From an uncultured Polaromonas sp. (GTDB lineage: Bacteria > Pseudomonadota > Gammaproteobacteria > Burkholderiales > Burkholderiaceae), in contig CAMLDT010000007.1 in assembly GCA_946479075.1 (NCBI GenBank), positions 1 to 36,259 of the forward strand: 36,259 bases of DNA. Direction: 5' to 3'. How positions within the stretch are numbered: the stretch's first letter is position 1; every line of letters begins with the position of its first letter. Below the pieces are notes generated by a model, which made no database searches, had not been told where the DNA came from, and was given only the letters and a program-made list of their open reading frames with translations. Shown one piece after another: positions 31,351 through 36,259 of the stretch. The translations under genes and the position numbers were made by a program.

Positions 31351-32183
31351 ACCCGATCCCCCTGTCCTTGCGATTTTTCAAGTCTTTTCGGGCTGTAGCC
31401 CTTGTCCCGCTTGCGCTGGCAGCTACGGTTTCGATAGCGCAGACGCGCCCCATCGTGATGGCCTCGACCACCTCGACCGAGCAGTCCGGCTTGTTCGGTA
31501 CCCTGATCCCCGCCTTCAAGCAGGCCACCGGCATCGACACCAAGGTGGTGGCAGTGGGCACCGGCCAGGCCATCGACATGGGCCGCCGCGGCGATGCCGA
31601 TGTGCTGTTTGTCCATGACCAGGTCGCCGAGGAAAAAGTAGTGGCCGAAGGATTTGCGATCAAGCGCTTTCCGGTCATGTACAACGACTTCGTGCTGATC
31701 GGCCCCGCCGCCGATCCGGCCAAGGTCAAGGGCCATGACATCGTGGAGGCGCTGAAAAAAATCAACGCAGGCAACGCGAACTTTGTATCGCGCGGCGACA
31801 AGAGCGGCACCCACGCGGCCGAGCTGCGTTACTGGAAAACCGCCGGTGTGGAGCCGCCGCAATTTGCCAACTACAAGGCCTGCGGTTGCGGCATGGGGCC
31901 GGCGCTGAACATCGCTTCGAGCGCGGGCGGGTATGTGCTGGCTGATCGCGGTACCTGGCTGTCGTTCAAGAACCGCGGCGACCTCACCATCCTGGTGGAA
32001 GGTGACAAACGCCTGTTCAACCAGTACGGCGTGATGGTGGTCAACCCGGCCAAACACCCGCAGGTCAAGCTGGAAGAAGCGCAGAAGTTCGTGGACTGGG
32101 TGACCTCGCCGGCCGGCCAGGCGGTGATTGCCAGCTACAAAATTGGCGGCGAACAACTGTTTTTCCCGAACGCCACGAAGTGA
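31347..32183 (+). CDS. tupA: Tungstate ABC transporter substrate-binding protein, with a repeat-derived signal peptide
   Basis: Periplasmic oxyanion-binding protein, 278 residues. The ligand-binding motif is MASTTSTEQSGLF (38-50), the TTS pattern typical of TupA. It is followed by VVAVGTGQAIDMGRRGDADV and FVSRGDKSGTHAAELRYWK. The Sec signal peptide is MNPIPLSLRFFKSF plus the hydrophobic core AVALVPLALAATV, with probable cleavage after SIA31. Codons 15-31, meaning the whole core and the cleavage site, coincide with family 1 repeat R7. Tungstate is preferred over molybdate on motif grounds only. Confidence 0.9.
   Translation: MNPIPLSLRFFKSFRAVALVPLALAATVSIAQTRPIVMASTTSTEQSGLFGTLIPAFKQATGIDTKVVAVGTGQAIDMGRRGDADVLFVHDQVAEEKVVAEGFAIKRFPVMYNDFVLIGPAADPAKVKGHDIVEALKKINAGNANFVSRGDKSGTHAAELRYWKTAGVEPPQFANYKACGCGMGPALNIASSAGGYVLADRGTWLSFKNRGDLTILVEGDKRLFNQYGVMVVNPAKHPQVKLEEAQKFVDWVTSPAGQAVIASYKIGGEQLFFPNATK
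31390..31438 (+). repeat. Family 1 interspersed repeat, copy R7 (signal peptide of tupA)
   Basis: Forward copy: GGGCTGTAGCCCTTGTCCCG to GCAGCTACGGTTTCGATAGC, with a perfect GGGCT/AGCCC terminal hairpin. It is translated in frame as RAVALVPLALAATVSIA. Confidence 0.8.
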
Positions 32184-32983
32184 GCGATGGCCGGCTGCGC
32201 CGGCCGGAGCCCGAGGCTGCGTCACCCGCCATGGACAGCGCGCAGGCACAGCTTGCGCCGCTGCAGCTGTATGCCGCAGGCAGCCTGCGCGAGGCCCTGA
32301 CCGAAGTGGCGCAACAGTTTGAGGCCCGGACCGGACGCGCTGTGGCGCTCACCTTCGGCGCTTCGGGGCTGCTGCGCGAGCGTATCGAAAAGGGCGAGCC
32401 GGCCCAGGTGTTTGCGTCGGCCGACCTGGATCATCCCCAGCGCCTGGCCCAGGCTGGTGGCTGGCAGGCGCCCACCGTCTTCGCGCTCAACCGGATGTGC
32501 GCGTTGGTCGCGCCGGCACTGGACGTGTCGCCCGAAACCCTGCTGGAAGCGATGTTGCGCCCCCAGGTGCGCGTCGGCACCTCGACGCCTGGAGCCGACC
32601 CGTCGGGCGACTATGCCTGGGCGCTGTTTCGCCGCGCCGAGGCGCTGCAAGCGGGCGCCTTTGCAGCGCTGGAACACAAGGCGCTGAAACTCACCGGTGG
32701 CGCCAACTCCCCCAAGCCCCCGGCAGGACGCGGCACCTATGCCTGGGTCATGGACCAGGGCCAGGCCGATCTTTTCCTGACCTATTGCACCAACGCGGTG
32801 GCGGCGCAGCGCGAGGTGCCGCGTTTGAACATCGTGGCCGTCCCCGAAGCGTTGCAGGTGAGCGCCCGTTACGGCCTGAGCGCCCGCAGCGGCGCAGATG
32901 CCGGCGCGACGCAACTGGCGCAGTTCATCCTGTCGCCCGCCGCCCAGACCGTCCTGCAGCGCTGCGGCTTCGGCCCGCCCTGA
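32180..32983 (+). CDS. ModA-like molybdate/tungstate-binding protein without a recognisable signal peptide
   Basis: 267 residues. The ModA fold is indicated by LQLYAAGSLREALTEVAQQF, then TFGASGLLRERIEKGEPAQV and FASADLDHPQRLAQAGGW, which match the ModA pattern AAASLxxAL...FGASGxLxxQIxxGAPADVF. The start is GTG at 32180, overlapping the tupA stop (GTGA), so it belongs to the tup operon. Before the domain lie about 28 hydrophilic residues (MSDGRLRRPEPEAASPAMDS) with no hydrophobic core or lipobox. An in-frame ATG at 32231 does not create one either. The protein is therefore predicted to be cytoplasmic, unlike ordinary ModA. It could be a ligand buffer or sensor, or an orphan whose signal peptide was lost. 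Confidence 0.78.
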   Translation: MSDGRLRRPEPEAASPAMDSAQAQLAPLQLYAAGSLREALTEVAQQFEARTGRAVALTFGASGLLRERIEKGEPAQVFASADLDHPQRLAQAGGWQAPTVFALNRMCALVAPALDVSPETLLEAMLRPQVRVGTSTPGADPSGDYAWALFRRAEALQAGAFAALEHKALKLTGGANSPKPPAGRGTYAWVMDQGQADLFLTYCTNAVAAQREVPRLNIVAVPEALQVSARYGLSARSGADAGATQLAQFILSPAAQTVLQRCGFGPP

Positions 32984-33031
32984 GCGATCCTCGCAGCCGC
33001 CAGCTGCTGCAATAACAGGCGTGCGCGGGGG

Positions 33032-33937
33032 CTACCTCAACAAGCCCAGCGCGAAGGGCAGGCTGACGATGCCCAGCAGGGTGGACAGCGTCACCAGGCT
33101 GGCCACAAAAGCGCCGTTGTACCCCATGCGTGCGGCCAGTACATAACAGCTCGATGCCGTCGGCAGCGCCGAGAACGACAGCAGCACGGTGGTCTGCACC
33201 GGCGACAGGCGGAACAGCCAGGACAGGCCCAGCGCGATCAGCGGAATGAACAAATGACGAATCGCCAGCAGCGACACCGCCAGGGTTTTGGCGGAGGCCA
33301 GCGGCCCGAACTGCATGCCGGCCCCGGCGGCCATCAGGCCCAGCGCGAGGGAAGCCGCGCCTATGCGCATCACCGTGGGTTCCAGCCAGTCCGGTATCTG
33401 AAAGCCCAACAGGTTGGCCAGCAGCCCGGTGGCGGTGGCGATGATCAGCGGGTTGCGCACCAGCGCGCCCAGAAAGCCGCTGTTGGCATGCCGCGCCATG
33501 GGCCAGACGGCTCCGACGTTGAACAGCGGCACGCAGACCCCGATCAGCACCGCAATCAGCAGCAGGCCTTCGGCGCCAGCCAGCCGTTCGGCCAGCGCCA
33601 GGGCAATGAAGGAGTTGAAGCGAAAGGCCACCTGGGCACTGGCGGCATGCTCGCGCCTGTCGATGTGTTTGCCCAGCCAGGGCAGCCAGGGCAGCGAGTA
33701 AGCCAGGCCGATGCCGAGCACGCCCATGGTCAGCCCTGCGGCGATCAGGCTGGAGGCGGCCCCCAGGTCCAGCGGGCTTTTCACAATCGAGTGAAACAGC
33801 AGGACCGGGAACAGGAAGTAATAGACCAGGCTTTCCACCTGCTGCCAGACCGTGCGGTTCAGCGCGGTGTAGCGGCAGACCAGGTAGCCGCACAGAATCA
33901 GGGAGAAATCGGGGAAAAGGAGACGGGCGTAGTTCAC
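33032..33937 (-). CDS. AEC-family (auxin efflux carrier-like) transporter
   Basis: About 301 residues with roughly ten hydrophobic helices in the AEC arrangement: two halves, FSLILCGYLVCRYTALNR and VYYFLFPVLLFHSIVKSPL in the first, and MRIGAASLALGLMAAGAG, HLFIPLIALGLSWLF and ALPTASSCYVLAARMGYNGA in the second. The family moves organic acids such as malate or malonate; the substrate here is unknown. The start is uncertain. GTG 33937 (VNYARLLFPDFS) fits the usual N-terminus, and TTG 33955 is the alternative. It is a single gene, convergent with the ModA-like gene and divergent from the Bug gene. Confidence 0.85.
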   Translation of the reverse strand: MNYARLLFPDFSLILCGYLVCRYTALNRTVWQQVESLVYYFLFPVLLFHSIVKSPLDLGAASSLIAAGLTMGVLGIGLAYSLPWLPWLGKHIDRREHAASAQVAFRFNSFIALALAERLAGAEGLLLIAVLIGVCVPLFNVGAVWPMARHANSGFLGALVRNPLIIATATGLLANLLGFQIPDWLEPTVMRIGAASLALGLMAAGAGMQFGPLASAKTLAVSLLAIRHLFIPLIALGLSWLFRLSPVQTTVLLSFSALPTASSCYVLAARMGYNGAFVASLVTLSTLLGIVSLPFALGLLR

Positions 33938-34057
33938 CCTTTGAGAATAACGCAAACACCGGGGGCGCTCCGGGTTTGCCCCTATGCGTTATCCACAAGA
34001 CCGCGGCACGTTGCTTGCGCTTAGGATTGCCCATTGTTTTTTTTTGAAGGAAGTTCC

Positions 34058-35032
34058 ATGCAACGTCGCTATCTGCTCACTCTTTCTGCCCTGACGCTGG
34101 CCACCGCTGCGGCCGGCTCGGCTTTTGCCCAGGCCTATCCCAACCGCGTGGTCAAGCTGCAGGTGCCTTTTGCACCCGGCGGCACCACCGACATCATCGC
34201 CCGCGTGATCAGCGAGCCGCTGGGCAAGGCGCTGGGGCAGAGCGTCATTGTGGAGAACAAGGCCGGTGGCGGCGGTGTGGTCGGTGCCCTGGAAACCGCC
34301 CGTGCCACGCCGGACGGTTATTCGCTGGGTGTGGCCACGGTGTCCACCACCGCCGCCAACCCGGCGATCAACACCAAGATCCCGTACAACCCGGTGACGG
34401 ACTTCACGCCCATCATCAACATCGCGGCGACGCCCAACATCATTGCGGTGCACCCGAGCTTTCCGGCGCGCAACTACAAGGAGTTTGTTGCCGAGCTCAA
34501 GAAAAATCCGGGCAAATATTCCTTCTCGTCCTCGGGCACCGGCGGCATCGGCCACCTGCAGACCGAGCTGTTCAAGAGCCTGAGCGGCACCTTCATCACG
34601 CACATTCCCTACCGTGGTGCAGGCCCGGCCCTGAATGACACCGTGGCCGGCCAGGTCCAGATTATTTTTGACAACCTGCCTTCGGCCCTGCCTTTCATCC
34701 AGCAAAAACGCCTGATCCCCATCGTGGTGGCTGCGCCTGCCCGCCTGGCGGTGCTGCCTGACGTGCCGACCTTCAAGGAAGTGGGTCTGGAGCCCGTCAA
34801 CCGCATGGCTTACTACGGCATCATGGGCCCCAAGGGCTTGCCGCAAGACGTGGTTGACAAGGTCAGCGCTGCCGCACTGAAGGCCCTGCAGGACCCGGCC
34901 GTGCGCAAGCGCATTGAAGACACCGGCTCCATCATTATTGGCAACACGCCGGCGCAATTCACGGCGCAGATCAAGGCCGAATACGAGGTCTACAAAAAGG
35001 TCGTGAAAGACGCTGGTTTGAAGCTCGATTGA
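34058..35032 (+). CDS. Bug-family tripartite tricarboxylate transporter substrate-binding protein
   Basis: Periplasmic receptor of the TctC/Bug type, 324 residues. The signal peptide is MQRRYLLTLSALTLATAAAG followed by SAFA with cleavage before QAYPN. The mature protein shows the Bug pattern VPFAPGGTTDIIARVISEPL, VENKAGGGGVVGALETARA and DGYSLGV. GTGGIGHLQTELFK and HIPYRGAGPALNDTVAGQVQ are also present. These receptors are numerous in Burkholderiales and bind carboxylates such as tricarboxylates, amino acids or aromatics. No TctA/TctB genes adjoin, so it is an orphan receptor. The ATG at 34058 has a strong ribosome binding site (GAAGGAAG). A well-formed terminator follows. Confidence 0.93.
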   Translation: MQRRYLLTLSALTLATAAAGSAFAQAYPNRVVKLQVPFAPGGTTDIIARVISEPLGKALGQSVIVENKAGGGGVVGALETARATPDGYSLGVATVSTTAANPAINTKIPYNPVTDFTPIINIAATPNIIAVHPSFPARNYKEFVAELKKNPGKYSFSSSGTGGIGHLQTELFKSLSGTFITHIPYRGAGPALNDTVAGQVQIIFDNLPSALPFIQQKRLIPIVVAAPARLAVLPDVPTFKEVGLEPVNRMAYYGIMGPKGLPQDVVDKVSAAALKALQDPAVRKRIEDTGSIIIGNTPAQFTAQIKAEYEVYKKVVKDAGLKLD

Positions 35033-35065
35033 GCCGCGCGGCCTGCGGGCCGCTGCCACCCATCG

Positions 35066-35096
35066 CCCCGCAGGCTGTGCCTGGCGGGGTTTTTTT
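35066..35096 (+). terminator. Rho-independent terminator after the Bug receptor gene
   Basis: CCCCGC (35066-35071) pairs with GCGGGG (35084-35089). An inner AGGC/GCCT stem closes a TGT loop, with one bulged G, and seven T follow (35090-35096). It begins 33 bp after the stop codon. Confidence 0.85.
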
Positions 35097-35128
35097 ATGG
35101 GCGCCCCTGCCCACCCGCATGACGGGGT

Positions 35129-35563
35129 TCAGGGGCGCGTTGACTGGCAGGCCGTCAGCACCGTCACGCCGCCGTTGGACGGCAACAGTTCGGCCATGCT
35201 GCGGCAGTGCCCGCCAGTGCACCAGTCGTAGTCCGCCGTGAAGCCCGAACGGGTCAGGCGCAGCTCGGCCGGATAACGCTGGGTCGGCGTGTATTCGTAC
35301 CAGCCGCGCCGCAGGCGGGCATCCGGTGGGGGTTCCATGCCTGCGGCAGATCCATGCACACGCGCCGCCACGGCTTGCAGCACGGGTTGTTCTGCCGGCG
35401 TTTTGCCCGGCAGCACGGCATAGTCTTCTTCCCAGCGCACCTTCTCGATGGAGTGGGTCCAGGCCAGCGTGAAGCGCTGCACCGGCACGAACACCGGCGC
35501 GCCGGCGCTGGCACCCGTGGCTGTCACCAGCGCCAGGCAGACACCGGCAAGGGCCGCGCTCAC
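35129..35563 (-). CDS. DUF1850 domain-containing protein
   Basis: A 144-residue exported protein. The start is GTG 35563, overlapping the TRAP permease stop (GTGA). This gives a signal peptide (MSAALAGVCLALVTATGASA, cleavage near ASA/GAP). The DUF1850 core is WTHSIEKVRWEEDY, then AGMEPPPDARLRRGWYEYTP and SGFTADYDWCTGGHC. DUF1850 genes commonly accompany fused TRAP-TAXI permeases, as here, and the protein is inferred to be an accessory factor of that transporter. Its exact role is unknown. The longer upstream in-frame reading lies inside the permease gene and is rejected. Confidence 0.85.
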   Translation of the reverse strand: MSAALAGVCLALVTATGASAGAPVFVPVQRFTLAWTHSIEKVRWEEDYAVLPGKTPAEQPVLQAVAARVHGSAAGMEPPPDARLRRGWYEYTPTQRYPAELRLTRSGFTADYDWCTGGHCRSMAELLPSNGGVTVLTACQSTRP

Positions 35564-36213
35564 GGCGTGCCGGCGCGCGCACCGGCGCCGCGCAGCTGGC
35601 GCGTGCGCCAGACGTGCCAGATGACAAAGACAGCAACGGCGGACAGGCCGATCTCGTCCGTCATCGGCAAGGCCGCGACCAGGAAGCTGGCCGCCACAAT
35701 GGCGACCACCCGTTCCACCCAGTTCAGGGGGCCAGCCAGGAAACCAATGGCGCCGGCACCCCACATGGCGATGGCCACCAGGGCCTTGGCCACCACGTAA
35801 GCGATGTCGCCCCAGGTGCCACCCTGCAGCATCAGCGCCGGCGTGTACACCGCCATGAAGGGCACGATGAAGCCGGCGATGGCGACGCGCACCGCCTGCA
35901 GGCTGATCTTCAGCCCGGACTCGCGGGCAATCGGTGCGGCGGCAAAGGCGGCCAGCGCGACCGGCGGCGTCAGGTCGGCCATGATGCCGAAATAAAACAC
36001 AAACATGTGCGAGACGATCAGCGGTACGCCGAGCTGCAGCAGCACCGGCGCGGCCAGTGAGCTGGTGATGATGTAGTTGGGAATGGTCGGGATGCCCATG
36101 CCCAGCACCAGGCAGGTCACCATGGTCAGCAGCAGCGCCAGAAACAGGCTTTTTTCTCCAATGGCGATGATGTGGCCGCCCAGCTCGGCGGCGACGCCAG
36201 TCAGGTTGATGAC
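35560..36213 (-). CDS. TRAP transporter fused permease subunit (TAXI type), C-terminal part
   Basis: C-terminal 217 residues of a large (4TM/12TM fusion) TRAP permease; the 5' part lies beyond the contig end. Diagnostic segments are VLGMGIPTIPNYIITSSLAA, SHMFVFYFGIMADLTPPVAL and AAFAAAPIARESGLK, followed by further membrane helices ending in VFVIWHVWRTRQLRG. It imports small organic acids using an ion gradient, together with a TAXI-type receptor not seen here. The open frame continues to the window end, but codons beyond 36213 come from sequencing adapter and must be ignored. Confidence 0.88.
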   Translation of the reverse strand, partial: VINLTGVAAELGGHIIAIGEKSLFLALLLTMVTCLVLGMGIPTIPNYIITSSLAAPVLLQLGVPLIVSHMFVFYFGIMADLTPPVALAAFAAAPIARESGLKISLQAVRVAIAGFIVPFMAVYTPALMLQGGTWGDIAYVVAKALVAIAMWGAGAIGFLAGPLNWVERVVAIVAASFLVAALPMTDEIGLSAVAVFVIWHVWRTRQLRGAGARAGTP

Positions 36214-36259
36214 AGATCGGAAGAGCGTCGTGTAGGGAAAGAGTGTAGATCTCGGTGGT
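36214..36259. other. Illumina TruSeq adapter read-through (not genomic)
   Basis: The final 46 bases start with AGATCGGAAGAGCGTCGTGT and continue through AGATCTCGGTGGT. They match, as far as I recall it base for base, the reverse complement of the TruSeq universal adapter. They are an assembly artefact at the contig end. Confidence 0.97.

Noticed and set aside
33989..33997. Perfect DnaA box TTATCCACA
   Set aside because: A single isolated match is expected about once by chance in a window of this size; no cluster, no dnaA/dnaN and no AT-rich unwinding region, so not an origin.

Overview
The window looks like a contig end from a high-GC betaproteobacterium of the order Burkholderiales, most likely Comamonadaceae (Polaromonas/Rhodoferax-like). 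Support for this: the protein families and gene order (glyA-nrdR-minor pilins-ribD/E/BX/H-nusB), a Bug-family binding protein, and many copies of a ~48-bp interspersed repeat that I remember as typical of that family. The last 46 bases (36214-36259) are not genomic. They read as Illumina TruSeq adapter, so the biological sequence ends at 36213.

Layout. The 3' part of dnaE (1-2498, +) converges on a long run of minus-strand genes. Read in their own direction these are a lytic transglycosylase (20802-19927), glyA behind a ZTP riboswitch, nrdR, a type IV pilus minor-pilin operon (fimT, pilV, pilW, pilX, pilY1, pilE), riboflavin synthesis (ribD, ribE, ribBX, ribH), nusB, an aminotransferase, ybgC and tolQ-tolR-tolA. 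After a 790-bp intergenic region with hairpins and intrinsic terminators come two large plus-strand genes: an AsmA-like DUF748 envelope protein and a DUF349 protein. A ModE-like regulator (-) then diverges from a tungstate uptake operon tupB-tupC-tupA plus a ModA-like binding protein (+). The right end holds an AEC transporter (-), a Bug-family tricarboxylate-type binding protein (+), a DUF1850 protein (-) and the C-terminal part of a fused TRAP-TAXI permease (-).

How the genes work together. glyA is probably switched by ZTP through sequestration of its ribosome binding site. The pilus genes encode the minor pilins and the PilY1 tip adhesin that prime type IV pili. The rib genes cover all late steps of riboflavin synthesis except a competent GTP cyclohydrolase II. 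ybgC-tolQRA encode part of the Tol-Pal envelope system, but tolB and pal are not here. The tup genes form an oxyanion importer with its own regulator.

Most unusual content. Two families of short repeats have entered coding sequence without breaking frame. Family 1 (seven copies) supplies the hydrophobic core and cleavage region of the TupA signal peptide, two matching peptides in the DUF748 protein, and part of a linker in the DUF349 protein. Family 2 (two inverted copies) replaces the N-terminus of YbgC and adds an internal loop to it. I found no CRISPR array, tRNA, rRNA, transposase or defence system.
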